Shown here: positions 1 to 11,674 of the stretch, piece by piece
Layout of the letters: the number at the start of each line of letters is the position of its first letter
How positions within the stretch are numbered: position 1 is the stretch's first letter
NCBI GenBank assembly: GCA_005405945.1
Contig: BJHW01000001.1
Coordinates: 744,001 to 808,000, forward strand
Length of the DNA stretch: 64,000 nt
Origin: Streptomyces violaceusniger
GTDB lineage: Bacteria; Actinomycetota; Actinomycetes; Streptomycetales; Streptomycetaceae
Reading direction: 5' to 3'
The notes under the pieces: generated by a model
Told to the model about the DNA's origin: nothing
The model's input: the letters and a program-made list of their open reading frames with translations, nothing else
Database searches by the model: none
Position numbers and translations under genes: made by a program

Positions 1-3000
1 ACTCCGTCGATACCGTCCGGGGGCGCGGCCTGGGCGGAGGTCTCGGCCACCAGCGTGAGAAGGGGGTCCAGCAGTCCCGCGGTGCGCAGACGGGCCACCG
101 GCAGCGTGGCCAGGGTCCTGCGCAGCGCCTCCTCGTCCACCGGCTCCGGTGCGGCGGGCTGCATCTTCTGGGCGATCAGGGCGGCCAGCCGATGCGGAGT
201 GGGGTGGTCGAAGACGACCGTGGGGGTCAGGGTGAGTCCCGTGACCCGGTTGAGCCGGTTGCGCAGGTCGACCGCGATCAGTGAGTCCACACCCAGTTCC
301 CGGAAGCCGCGGTCGAGGTCGATCGGCTCGTCGGGGCCCTGGCCGAGGCAGCCGGCCAGTTCCCGGCGCACCAGGTCGAGCGGTGAGGCGTCCGGCTCGG
401 GACCTGTCCTCGACACCACCGGAACCAGGCCGCGTGGCGGTGGCCCCGGGTCGTCGGACACGGACCGCGGCTGTCCGGCCTTCCGGCCCACCGCCACCAG
501 CAGCGGGGTGTCCCGTCGCAGCGCGGTGTCGAACAGCGCCAAGCCGTCCTCGGTGGACAGCGTCGGCATGCCGATGTCCGCCAGCCGGTCGAGGTCGGCA
601 CGGGACAGCTCGGCGGCCATGCCCGTGTGCTCCCACGGGGCCCATGCGAGCGAGGTGGCGGGCAGCCCGTGGGCCGCTCGGTGCTGGGCCAGGGCGTCCA
701 GGAACGTATTGCCGGCGGCGTAGTTCGCCTGTCCGGCGGCACCGAGGACGCCGGACGCCGAGGAGAACAGCACGAACCCGTCGAGGGCGAGGTGCCGGGT
801 CAGCTCATGGAGGTGCCAGGCCCCGTCCACCTTCGGACGCAGTACCGATGACAGCCGCTCGGTGGTCAGCCCGGAGATCACGGTGTCGTCCAGGACTCCC
901 GCCGCGTGCACCACCGCGGTGAGCGGATGCTCGGCCGGGATCGAGGCCAGCAGCGCGGCCACCGCATCGCGGTCGGTGACGTCGCAGGACCGCCAGCTGA
1001 CCCCGGGGCCGAACTCCTCCGGGTCCATCGGCCGCCTGCCGGCCAGCACCAGGTGGCGCATGCCGTGCTCGGTGAGCAGCCGCCGGGCGACCATCCGGCC
1101 GAGCCCTCCGGACGCGCCGGTGATCAGCACGGTCCCGTCGGGGTTCCATCCGCGGGAGGCGGCGGGCCCGGGGCCGCGCGTGAGCCGAGGCGCGAGGAGT
1201 GTTCCGGCGCGCACCGCCAACTGTGGCTCGTCCGGCGGCAGCACGTCCAGGACGGCCCTCGCGGCTTCGACGTCGACGTCCAGGTCGAGCAGGACGAACC
1301 GGCCGGGATGCTCACGCTGCGCGGTACGCACCAGACCCCACACCGGGGACTGCGCGAGGCCCGGAACCTCCTCCCCGTCCCGGGTGGCCACCGCCGACCG
1401 CGTCACCAGCACCAGCCGAGCCGAGGCGAACCGCTCGTCACCGATCCACGAGTGCACCAGCTCCAGCACACCGGCGGCCGCCGCGTGGGCGGCGCCGGGC
1501 AGTGTCGGGTCCTCCTCCGAGGGCACCGGAACCACCACGAGGTCCGGACGCTCCTCCGCGCACCGGGAGAGATCGCCGCTGTCCGGTACGGCGACGCGGT
1601 AGGTCATGGACGCCGGGGCGACCGGCGCCCAGTCGACCCTCAGGAACGGATCGCCGTGCGCCACGGGGCCGGCGGTGCGGACACTCAGCGCCTCGACGTC
1701 GGCGACCGCTCCCCCGGCGGTGTCGGTGATCCGCAGCGACACCGTGTCGTCACCGGTGCGTCTGATGTGGACCCGGACGGCGGCGGCGCCGGTGGCGTGG
1801 ACGACCGTCCGCTGCCAGGCGAACGGCAGTTTCCCGCCGTCGAAGAGGCCGAGCGCACCGGCACCGTGCAGACACGCGTCGAGCAGTGCCGGGTGGAGGG
1901 CGAACTCGCCGGCCCGCCCGGCGAGGTCCGCGTCCAGTTCGACCTCGGTGATCACCTCGTCGTCGGCGTTCCGGACACGGCGTACGTTGCGGAACCGGGG
2001 ACCGTACTCCAGCCCGCACCGGGCCAGGCCGCTGTAGAGGTCCCGGGTGGACAACTCGACGGCGGACACCGGCGGCCGGGGACCGAAGTCCGGCTGGGAG
2101 GCGGCCGACGCGGGGACGAGAGTGGCGGTCGCGTGCAGTGTCCACCCGGCGTCGCCGTCCGACGGCCTGGAGTGCACGCTCAGCGCACGTCGCCCGTCGG
2201 CGTCCTTCTCCCGCACACCCACCCGGAGTTCGACGCTCTCGTGCGGCAGCAGGGCGAGTGGCGCCGGCATCAGCAGCTCCTCGACGGTGCGACAGCCCGT
2301 CACGCCAGCGGCGTACACGGCCATCTCGAGGAAGGCGGTGGCCGGGACGAGCACGGTGCCGCCCACGACGTGGTCGGCCAGCCATGGATGCGCCTGCGTG
2401 GACAGCACACCGGCGAACTCCACGGCGTCGCCGTCGGGTTGCGCGATCCGCGCGCCGAGCAGGGGGTGCCCGGCCGGGCGCAGCCCGACCGCGCCCGGCG
2501 AGGAACCGGTGCCGGGAGCCCGGTCCAGCCAGTAGCGCCTGCGCTGGAACGGATAGGTGGGCACCTGCGTACGGCGTGCCGGGGTGCCGTCGAACACGGC
2601 TGCCCAGTCGAGGGCGGCACCGTGTGCGTACAGCCTTGCCACCGCCTCGGTGAGCGTGGCCACCTCCGGGCGGTCGCGGCGCAACGCGGGCACGAACCGC
2701 GCGTCCCCGTCGACACACTCCGGCCCGAGCGTCGTCAGCACGGCATCCGGCCCGAGCTCCAGGAAGTCCCTGACGCCGTGGTCGTACAGCCACCGCACAC
2801 CGTCGCCGAACCGCACGGCCGCGCGCACGTGCCGCACCCAGTACTCCGGGGAGCACAGCTCACCGTCGGCGGCCACCCGGCCGGTCACATTGGACACGAT
2901 GGGGATCGCCGGTGCGTGGAAGGTCAGCTTCTCCGCGACCGCGCGGAAGTCGGCGAGCATGGGCTCCATGTGCGCGGAGTGGAAGGCGTGGCCGACCCGC

Positions 3001-6000
3001 AGCCTTCGGGTGCGGCGACCGTGCCGCTCCCAGTGGCGCAGCTGCCCGGTGACGGCCCGCTCGTCCCCGGCGATCACCACGGCCCGCGGCCCGTTGACGG
3101 CGGCGATCTCCACGTGTCCGTCCGCCCCCGGCAGCTGGGCCAGCACCTCCTGCTCGGTCGCGGCGATCGCGGCCATACAGCCCGCGCCGGGAAGCGCGTG
3201 CATCAGCTTGCCGCGCGCGGCCACCAGCGTCACGGCGTCCGCCAGGCCGAGCACACCGGCCACATGCGCGGCGGCGAGCTCACCGATGGAGTGCCCGACG
3301 AGGTAGTCGGGCCGCAGTCCCCAGCTCTCGACCAGCCGGAACAGGGAGACCTCGATCGCGAACAGCGCCGCCTGGGTGTAATCGGTCCGGTCGAGCAGAT
3401 CCGACCCGTCGAACACCACGGCCTTCAGGCCGGCGTCGAAGTGCTCGTCGAATCCGGCGCACACGCGCTCGAACGTCTCGGCGAACGCCGGGTACCGCAC
3501 GTGGAGTTCCGCCGCCATCCGGCCGCGCTGGCTTCCCTGGCCCGTGAAGAGGAAGGCGAGTGCACCGGCCGACGCCGTGCACACGTCATGGGCCTCCAGG
3601 GAGTCCAGCTCCGCGATGAGCGTGTCGCGGTCCCCGCCGACGACGACCGCGCGGTGCTGCCGGTGCTGCCGGGTGGTGGCCAGTGAGAAGGCGACGTCGT
3701 CCGGGGCGGCCCCGGACAGCGTCGCGGCCAGCCGCCGTGCCTGGTCGACCACCGCCTGCCCGGTGTGCCCGGACAGCAGCAGTGGCATGGTGCTGCCGCT
3801 GTCCGGTGTCCGGTCGGGATCGGGCGCGGGGACGCCCTCGACGACGATGTGGGCGTTGGTCCCGGAGATGCCGAACGAGGAGACGGCGGCGCGGCGCGGG
3901 CGGCCGCGCGACGGCCACGGTGCGGCCTCGGTCAGCGGGCGCACCGTCCCCGCCGACCAGTCCACATGCGCGGTCGGGTCGGTGATGTGCAGGGTCTTCG
4001 GCGCGATGCCGTGCCGCATGGCCTGCACCATCTTGATGACCCCGGCGATCCCGGCGGCCGCCTGCGTATGGCCGATGTTCGACTTGAGCGAGCCGAGCAG
4101 GAGGGGGTGTTCCCGGTCCTGGCCGTAGGTGGCGAGAATGGCGTGCGCCTCGATCGGATCGCCCAGGACGGTGCCCGTGCCGTGCGCCTCGATCACGTCG
4201 ACATCGTCCGGCGCCAGCCGGGCCCGGGCCATGGCCTGGCGGATGACCTCCTCCTGCGCCGGCCCGCTGGGCGCCGTGAGCCCGTTGGAGGCCCCGTCCT
4301 GGTTCACGGCGGTGCCGCGGATCAGCGCGAGAACGTCATGGCCGTTGCGCCGGGCGTCGGACAGGCGCTCCAGCACCAGCACACCCAGCCCTTCGGCCCA
4401 GCCGGTGCCGTCGGCCCCGGCGGAGAACGCCTTGCAGCGCCCGTCCGGTGAGAGACCGCCCTGACGGCTGAACTCCACGAACATGCCCGGGGACGACATC
4501 ACGGTCACCCCGCAGGCCAGGGCGAGCGAGCACTCCCCCTGCTGCAGCGACCGTACGGCGAGATGCACGGCCACCAGCGAGGACGAACACGCGGTGTCCA
4601 CGGTGACGGCGGGCCCCCGCAGGCCGAGTGTGTAGGCCACGCGACCGGACAGCACGCTCGGGCTGGTGCCGGTGAGCAGGAAGCCTTCGGCACCGTGCGC
4701 GGTTTCGTGCAGACGCGGCCCGTAGTCCTGCGCCGTCGCGCCGACGAACACTCCGGTCCCGGTGGCGCGCAGGCTCTCGGGAACGATTCCGGCCCGTTCG
4801 AGCGCCTCCCACGTGCCCTCCAGCAGGAGGCGTTGCTGCGGGTCCATCGCCGTGGCCTCGCGCGGGGAGATGCCGAAGAAGGCCGGGTCGAACTGGTCGA
4901 TGCCGTCGATGAATCCACCCTGCCGGGTGGCGGTGCTGCCGGGGGCGATCTCCCAGCCTCGGTCGGCGGGGAACCCGCTGATGGCGTCGCGTTCCCGCAC
5001 CACCAGGTCCCACAGGTCCTCGGGCGAGGTCACCGAGCCCGGCAGCCGGCAGCTCATGGCGACGACGGCGATGGGGTCGTCCGTCGCCGTCGGGATGGCG
5101 GCGACCGCCGTCCGGGCGGCCCGGGGGCGCTCACCGCCCAACCGGTCGGCGAGGTGTTCGGCCAGCGCCGCGGGGGTCGGATGGTCGTACAGCACGGCGG
5201 CCGAGAGCGGTACGCCGGTCGCCGCGACGAGCCTGTTGCGCAGCTCGACGGAGGTCAGCGAGTCGAAGCCCAGGTCACGGAATGTCTCCGTCACGGCCAG
5301 CGACCGCGGATCGTCCCGGTCGAGCAGAACGGCCCCGTGCTCGCGCACCAGGTGCAACGCGGCGTCACGTCGCTGCTCCGCGGTCTGCCGCGACACCCGC
5401 GGCGCCCCGCGGCGGACCCGTGAGCCGGCTCGCCGGTCGGCCCGTCAGTCGGCTCATCGGTCGGCTCGCCGGGCCAGTACCTGCTGCGCTGGAACGCGTA
5501 GGTGGGCAGATCCACCGGCCGGCCACCCGGGAAGGCGGGCCGCCAGTCCACCTCCGTTCCCCGCACATGGGCCTCGGCGACCGACCGCAGGAAGCGCCCG
5601 ATGCCGCCGTCGTCACGGCGCAGCGAACCCACGACGACGGCCTCGGACCCGACGCTCTCCTGGACCGGCATGACCAGGGCCGGGTGCGGGCTGCACTCGA
5701 TGAACCCGGTGAAGCCCTCGGCTTCCAGCGCCCGCACACCGGCTTCGAACCGCACGGTCTCCCGCAGGTTGCGGTACCAGTAGCCGGCGTCGAGTTCGAT
5801 GCCCTCGGCCCAGCCCCGGTGACGGTGGAGAGCATCGGGACCACGGAGCGGGTGGGGCGGACGGCGCCCAGCTCATCGAGAAGTGCCGACCGGATGTCCG
5901 CCACGTGCGGGGAGTGCGAGGCGTACGCGATCGGCACCGTGCGCACCCACACTCCCCGGGCCGACAGGGACTCCAGAAGTTCCCGCACCGGCTCGGTGTC

Positions 6001-8034
6001 GCCGGACACCACGACCGAACGTGGGCCGTTGACCGCACCGATCGTGACACTCTGCGGCAGCAACGGCTCGACCTCGGCCGCGGGCAGGGCGATCAGGCCC
6101 ATGCGGCCACGGTCCTTGATCGCCTCGACAACCCTGCTGCGCGACACCACGACACGTGCGGCGTCCTCGAGGCTGAGCGCTCCGGCGACGACAGCGGCGG
6201 CGATCTCGCCCTGCGAATGCCCGATCACCGCGTCCGGCCGCACTCCGTGGGAGCGCCACAGTTCGGCCAGCGACACCATGACCGCGAAGGTGGCCGGCTG
6301 CACGACATCGTCACCGGTCATCGGTTCGCGCAGGACGTCGAACAGATCCCAGTCGACGAACGGGGACAGCGCCCGTGCGCATGCGCGCATCCGCGCGGCG
6401 AACACCGTCGACTCCTCCAGCAGTGCCAGTCCCATACCGGACCACTGGGAGCCCTGACCGGGAAACACGAAGACGGTCCGCCCCGGTTCCCGCGCCGTTC
6501 CGAGCGCGGGTCCCGGCCGCTGCTCCCGGAGTGCCACCAGCTCCTCCCGGTCGAAGACCACGGCGCGGTGTTCGAGGGTCGTGCGCGTGGTGGCCAGCGA
6601 GTATCCGACGTCGGCGGGCGACGGCTCGTGGCGGTCCAGGTGGTCGAGGAGGCGTTCCGCCTGACCGCGCAGCGCCTGTCGGCTGCGGGCGGACAGGACC
6701 CACGGCGTCACCACGGGGGATTCAGTGGACGGCGGCGGCTCGACGGAGGGTGGCTCGGCGAGCACGACGTGGCAGTTGGTGCCCCCGATACCGAAGGAGC
6801 TGACCCCCGCCAGCAGCCTCCGGTCCTCGTCCGGCCATGCGGTGGTCTCGGTCTGTACCCGCAGGTTCAGCTCGGACAGCGGGATCGCGGGGTTGGGCCG
6901 GGCGAAGTTCAGGCTCGCGGGCAGCCGACGGTGGGTGAGGGCCAGTATCACCTTGAGCAGCCCGGCGATTCCGGCCGCGCCTTCGAGGTGACCGATGTTG
7001 GTCTTCACCGAGCCGACCCGTAAGGGCGTGCCCTCCGGCCGTCCGGAGCCGAGTGCCGCTCCCAGCGCGGCCGCCTCGACCGGGTCACCGGCCCTGGTCC
7101 CGGTGCCGTGCAGCTCGACGTACTGCACCGCATCGGGTTCGACGCCCGCGGCCCGGTAGGCGGCGCGCAGCACATCGGTCTGTATCGCGGGATCCGGTGT
7201 GGTCAGATTCGCCTGACCGGCACCGTCGTTGTTGACGGCGCTGCCGAGGATCACGCCGTGCACGCGGTTCCCGTCCAGCAGCGCGTCGGCGAGCGGCCTG
7301 AGCACGATCATGACGCCGCCCTCGCCGCGCACATAGCCGTTCGCCCGTTCGTCGAAGGTGTAGCAGCGGCCGTCCGGGGAGAGGACGCCGAGCGCGTCGA
7401 CCGCCCGCGCGGAGGCCGGGGCGAGGTTGAGGTTGACCCCGCCGACGAAGGCGTGGTCGACCTCACCGCGGCGGATGCTGTCACAGGCCAGGTGCACCGC
7501 CACGAGGGAGGAGGACTGCCCCGAGTCGACGGTGATGCTCGGGCCGCCCAGCCGCAGCAGGTGCGACACCCGGTTGGCGATCATGGAGCGGTGGGTGCCC
7601 GTCAGGGTGTAGCGGTCCTCCGCCGTGCGGCGGGCGCGGGTGAGGGCGGACCAGTCGTCGGACGAGACCCCCAGGTACACACCCGAGCGGCTGTCGCGAA
7701 GAGGGTCCGCCACGAACCGTGCGGACTCCATCGCCTCCCAGGCCAGTTCGAGCGCGAGCCGCTGCTGTGGATCCATCGCGGCCGCCTCGGCCGCGGTGAC
7801 TCCGGCGAACTCGGCGTCGAAATGGCCCACTTCGGAGAGGAAGCCGCCTGACTCGGCGGCTTCTTCGGCGCTCCAGCGCCCGTGCGCGGTCCCGTCAACC
7901 GCATCCCGCCCGGCATGGAGCAGCCGCCAGAATTCCTCCGGGTTCCGGCCACCGGGGAGACGGCAGGCGATACCTGTGATCGCGATCGGCACCGACGCAT
8001 GAGCACCCGTGGAGGGCACGACGGACCCGGCCAA
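1..8034 (-). CDS. Type I modular polyketide synthase, loading module plus module 1 (partial, two frameshifts)
   Basis: First gene of a modular PKS, cut by the left window edge. Domains in order: loading KS (about 7990-6760) whose active-site Cys is Gln (VDSGQSSS), a KSQ that decarboxylates the loaded unit; loading AT (about 6490-5560) with GHSQGE and YASH, the methylmalonyl signature, so propionyl is the expected starter; ACP (about 5400-5180). Module 1 has KS (TACSSS, about 5080-3820), AT (about 3560-2690, GHSIGE and HAFH, malonyl type), DH (about 2480-1760, HxxxGxxxxP and DxxxH present), KR (about 1150-560, TGASGGLG, LDD, Ser and Tyr present, B-type) and ACP (about 370-180, GVDSL). The last residues resemble a C-terminal docking segment, so the protein probably ends soon past the edge. 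The TTG start is supported by GGGAGG 5 nt upstream and by KS homology beginning near residue 15. The frame changes near 5815 and 5405, each equal to one lost base in a G run. The final product cannot be predicted from this part. Confidence 0.93.
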
Positions 8035-8039
8035 CCTTT

Positions 8040-8045
8040 CCTCCC
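8040..8045 (-). promoter_or_regulatory. Ribosome binding site fixing the TTG start of the PKS
   Basis: GGGAGG on the minus strand ends 5 nt before the TTG at 8034. No ATG or GTG in this frame lies as well placed in front of the KS domain, so the site decides the start. Confidence 0.7.
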
Positions 8046-8292
8046 GCGAGATCAGGACAAGCGGCGAGAGGATGTCGTCCGGAAAATGCTTCCCATGCGA
8101 GCGGAATGCCGCTGGGCGAAACCAGATCCATCGCCGAGTCAGTGGCAGCGACAGGTTTCGCTGCCTTGACCCGAGACGCTAATCAGCTCACTGATCGCCC
8201 GGAAGGCAACTGGCATCGATCACGGCCATCCGCGCCAGGGATACCGGACGTATCACACAAACAGCCCACACCCGCGTACATGGAGCGCGGGG

Positions 8293-9201
8293 TCACAACC
8301 GTGCCGCCATCTCCTGGATACGCTCGCGCAGCCAGCGGTGCGCCGGATCCGCGGTGTGCCTGGGGTCCCAGTACATCGCTTCCGTCAGCTCCCCCACCGG
8401 CTCCAGGGGCACCGCCCGCAGGCCCATCGCATGCCCCAGCCGCTCGAAGAGCCGCCGGGGAATCACCGCGACCATCCGGGTGCCGGACACAAGGCAGGCA
8501 GCGCCGACAAAGGTGTCGCTCATCGCCACTGTCCGGCCGGACAGGCCGCCTTCGCCGACGGTGAAGCCCGACGACGGCGCGGCCTGCGAGCCGATCCCGA
8601 TACCGGGCAGGTCGGCCAGTTCCTCCCGGCTCAGGCTCGGGCCCACGTCGGGGTGGTCACCGTCGACGACAGCGACCAGTTCGTCCGGGGGCAGATCGCC
8701 GCGGGAGAACGACGTCAGCTCGTCGGCCGGCACGTTCGGCGGCCAGATCAGCAGGTCGGTCTGGCCACGGCGTAATCGGTCGAACATGCCGGTGTGCACT
8801 CCGGTGACGCTGACCCGCACATCAGGGGCCACCTCGCCGAGCTCGCTGAGCAACGGACGCAGCATCACTATGGTCACGTAGTCATCGGCGATCAGGTTGA
8901 AGGTCCGGGTGCTGGTGGCCGGATCGAACTCCTCCGTGCGGTCCAGGACCCCGTACATCCCGCCCAGGAGCTCCTTGACCGGGTTGACCAGCGACTCCGC
9001 CAGCGGGCTGAGGACCATCGCCCGCCCGGCCCGGACCAGCAGCGGATCGTTGAAGTGCCGCCGCAGCTTCGCGAGTGCCGTGCTCATCGCGGGCTGGCTG
9101 ACGGATACCCGCTCGGCGGCCCTGGTGACACTCCGTTCCGAAAGGAGCGCGCTCAGCGGGATCAGAAGGTTCAGGTCAATCTTGGTGGGCCGATCCGCCA
9201 C
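8293..9201 (-). CDS. LysR-type (NodD-like) transcriptional regulator, in frame with the upstream monooxygenase
   Basis: About 302 residues, the normal LysR length if it starts at the GTG at 9201. The N-terminal winged helix-turn-helix is clear: a SVTRAAERVSVSQPAMS recognition segment follows a LNLLIPLSALL helix, as in the NodD/NahR-like branch. The rest is the periplasmic-binding-like effector domain. The same reading frame runs unbroken into the preceding flavoprotein, so as given the two domains form one 669-residue ORF. Either this is a real FAD-enzyme/regulator fusion, or the monooxygenase should end in the next frame at the TGA at 9171-9173 and overlap this gene. A G5 run at the join makes a lost base plausible. 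It lies directly upstream of the PKS on the same strand and may regulate the PKS or the redox genes. Confidence 0.85.
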   Translation of the reverse strand: MADRPTKIDLNLLIPLSALLSERSVTRAAERVSVSQPAMSTALAKLRRHFNDPLLVRAGRAMVLSPLAESLVNPVKELLGGMYGVLDRTEEFDPATSTRTFNLIADDYVTIVMLRPLLSELGEVAPDVRVSVTGVHTGMFDRLRRGQTDLLIWPPNVPADELTSFSRGDLPPDELVAVVDGDHPDVGPSLSREELADLPGIGIGSQAAPSSGFTVGEGGLSGRTVAMSDTFVGAACLVSGTRMVAVIPRRLFERLGHAMGLRAVPLEPVGELTEAMYWDPRHTADPAHRWLRERIQEMAARL

Positions 9202-10394
9202 GACGGGCGGCAGGCTCCGCTCGGCCGAGGACGCCGGCCGGCTCCCCCGCCGCCCATGGGCGGCCATCCGCCGGAAGAAGTCGCCGAGATTCCGTACGTC
9301 GTGCGGAACGGTCCCCTCATCGGTGATTGCCTCCAGCTCCTCGACCATGGCCGCCGCACGCTCACGCATGGTCTTCTCGTACCCGGCGATCGCCGCCGTA
9401 AGGTCGTCACCGGCCCCGATGGCGGCTCGGGCAAGGTCGGCGGCATCCCGCATGGCGAGATTGACGCCCCAGCAGAACGACACCATGCCGTGGGCGGCGT
9501 CACCCAGCAGAGTGCGGCCCGGTGTGGTCGGCCAACTGGTGCCGGCGGGAAGGCCGTAGAGGCGGCGGGGCACCATCGCGTCATCGCAGTGGCGGACGAG
9601 GTCCGTCAGTTGCGGGGCCCAGTCGGTGAAGTGCTCCAGGATCGCGGCGCGGGCCCGCTCGGGCCGGTCGTAGGGGATGCCGTTCGTGGTCAGCCAGTCC
9701 TCGGGAACGCGGAAGGCGATGTGGATGCGCAGGCGGCCATCGGCGGCGCGCTGCGCCATCAGGCCCTTGTCCTCCTGGAGCGCGAACATGGTGCCGCGGC
9801 CCACGAGCGCGGCCAGCGCGGGCTGGGTGCGGTGGGCCTCGGGGACACCGATCTCGATGCAGCTGATCCCGGCGTATACGGGCTCGGCATCGGTGAGCGT
9901 CGGACGGACACGGGACCAGATGCCGTCCGCTCCGATGAGCAGGTCGCAGGTCTCCACCGCACCGCCCTCGAAGTGGAGTTCGTGGCGGCCGCCCTCCAGG
10001 GCGGTGACGGTTCCGAGGGTGTGGCCCCAGCGGACGCTGTCGGGGGCCAGGCCGTCGAGGAGCATGTCGCGCAGGGCGCGGCGATCGATCTCCGGCCGGC
10101 CCGTGTCACCTTCGGGGGTGACGTCCTGGGGATGGACCGTGGCGTCCTTGCCGAGGATCTTCACATCCAGACCCCTGGGGCGGGCCCGGGCCCAGAAGTC
10201 GTTCTCCAGCCCCGCCTCGCGCAGTGCGTGCAGGCCGAGCTCGGGGTGCAGGTCGAGGGCGCCGCCCTGACCGCAGGCGGCGGCGGACTCGCGCTCGTAC
10301 ACGACCGCGTCGATGCCGTTGACCTGAAGAATGCGCGCGAGGGTGAGGCCGCCTGGGCCACCGCCGACGATGGCGATACGGGGGTGGTGTTCAT
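9202..10394 (-). CDS. TetX-like FAD-dependent monooxygenase (one 5' frameshift)
   Basis: Class A flavoprotein monooxygenase of about 397 residues, using FAD and NAD(P)H. Visible motifs are the dinucleotide fold IVGGGPGGL at 10340-10371, the DG motif LIGADGIWSR in the middle, and GDAAHGMVSFCWGVN, the FAD ribityl-binding GD motif near the C-terminus. The ATG at 10394 is one base out of phase with the GGGPGG motif. A C5 run at 10380-10384 separates them, and restoring one C gives a continuous N-terminus MNTTPRIAIVGGG. The ORF continues without a stop into the LysR domain. It lies in a same-strand block with an MDR reductase, an OYE flavoprotein and a GMC oxidoreductase upstream and the PKS downstream, which would fit tailoring or catabolism. 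The substrate is unknown. Confidence 0.85.
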
Positions 10395-10539
10395 GACCGA
10401 GGAGTCCTTCTCAGACAGCTGGGGGTGTGCGGCAGGATATTCGGAACCCTCGCCGAATTACCTGGCGTTGGCGCTGGTGAAAAGGACAGTCTTTCCGGAG
10501 CGGCGCCGAGAATAATCGGCGGACACCTCATTCATCGAG

Positions 10540-11568
10540 TCAGCCGAGGCTGACGAGCGTCTTTCCAGCCGTTCGGCCGGCGATCATCTCCGTCAGCGCA
10601 TGCGGAGCCGACTGCAGACCCGCGAAAACGGTCTCGCGATAATCCAGCTCGCCGCTGCGAAGCCACTCGGTCATCCGGCGCCGCATCTGCCCCATGAGAT
10701 GCAGGTTGCTGCTCCCGCGAAACCCACGAAGGGTCAGGTCCTTGGACACCGCGAGGAACAGGTTCCGCGGCCCGGCCGAGCCGGACTCGTACTCCGAGAT
10801 CGAGCCACACATCGCTACGCGCCCACCCCTCCTCAGCTGCGACAGGGCGGCCTCGAGGTGGGTCCCCCCGACGGAGTCGAAATAGACGTCGATTCCGTCG
10901 GGCGCGATGTCGCCCAGCCTCGCCTCGATGTTCCCAGCCCGGTAGTTGAAGGCGTCGGCGCCCAAGCGGTCGCGCAGCCAGTCGACCTTGTCGTCGGTGC
11001 CCGCGCTGGCGACTACCCGGTTGCCCATGAGCCGTGCGATCTGCACGGCCAAGCTGCCCACCGCCCCCGCAGCCGCCGAGACCCAGACCGTTTCCCCACC
11101 TCGTAGCGCGTCAACGACGTACAGACCGGCGTAGGCCGTCAAACCCATACCGCCCAGGGGGCCGAGATACCACTGCGGCTCGCATTCATCGACGTCCAGG
11201 CGTGTCAGGGTGCCGAGTCCGCCGAGCTGCTCGGCACCCGCGTCCACGACGGCGTACTCGCGCCAGCCCTGGGCGTGCCACACCACGTCGCCCGGGGCGA
11301 AGCCCTCGGCCCGGGACTCCACCACCTCCCCCACTGTCATGATGCCGTCCATGGCGCGGCCGAGAGCGAAGGCGGTGAAATAGCCGGAGGGCGCGTCGGG
11401 ACGTAGCCGCAGCCGAAGGCCGGGGTCCACCGATGTCCACGTGTTGCGTACGAGCACCTGCCCCGGCCCGGGCCGGGGCACAGCGACCTCGACCACCTCG
11501 AAGTCGTCCGGGCTGACGCTGCCGGCCGGGTACGTCCTGACCCGGATCTCCCGTCCGGTCCGCATCAT
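10540..11568 (-). CDS. NADP-dependent MDR oxidoreductase (CurA / leukotriene B4 dehydrogenase-like)
   Basis: 342 residues, the usual size for zinc-free medium-chain reductases that reduce alpha,beta-unsaturated carbonyls with NADPH. The GroES-like N-terminal half is followed by the Rossmann fold with AAAGAVGS at about residues 155-162, the nucleotide-binding motif of this branch. Zinc-binding cysteines are absent. The start codon is one of two adjacent ATGs at 11568 and 11565. It is separated from the upstream OYE-type gene by 106 nt carrying two inverted repeats, so it may have its own promoter. The subfamily assignment is firm; the substrate is not inferable. Confidence 0.88.
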   Translation of the reverse strand: MMRTGREIRVRTYPAGSVSPDDFEVVEVAVPRPGPGQVLVRNTWTSVDPGLRLRLRPDAPSGYFTAFALGRAMDGIMTVGEVVESRAEGFAPGDVVWHAQGWREYAVVDAGAEQLGGLGTLTRLDVDECEPQWYLGPLGGMGLTAYAGLYVVDALRGGETVWVSAAAGAVGSLAVQIARLMGNRVVASAGTDDKVDWLRDRLGADAFNYRAGNIEARLGDIAPDGIDVYFDSVGGTHLEAALSQLRRGGRVAMCGSISEYESGSAGPRNLFLAVSKDLTLRGFRGSSNLHLMGQMRRRMTEWLRSGELDYRETVFAGLQSAPHALTEMIAGRTAGKTLVSLG

Positions 11569-11611
11569 GCCGGTACCACCGTGACGGGCGTCATGAGACG
11601 TAGTCCAGTTC

Positions 11612-11658
11612 GTTCAAGCGCATAGGTTGAGGCATGTTGAACCAATATCAGTTTGGTT
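11612..11658. promoter_or_regulatory. Two overlapping inverted repeats in the promoter region of the MDR reductase
   Basis: GTTCAA at 11612-11617 pairs with TTGAAC at 11637-11642, and AACCAA at 11640-11645 pairs with TTGGTT at 11653-11658 around a 7-nt spacer. They lie 44-90 nt upstream of the ATG at 11568. The TTGAA half-site recurs in the palindrome at 15489-15505 upstream of the GMC gene. This suggests, but does not prove, that one repressor controls both transcripts. Confidence 0.4.
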
Positions 11659-11674
11659 GGATCGGGCGCAATGG

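Noticed and set aside
906-3686. 926-codon plus-strand ORF opposite the PKS
   Set aside because: It is antisense to KS, AT and DH motifs that are continuous on the minus strand, and its residues are low-complexity Arg/Pro/Gly as expected from GC-rich shadows.
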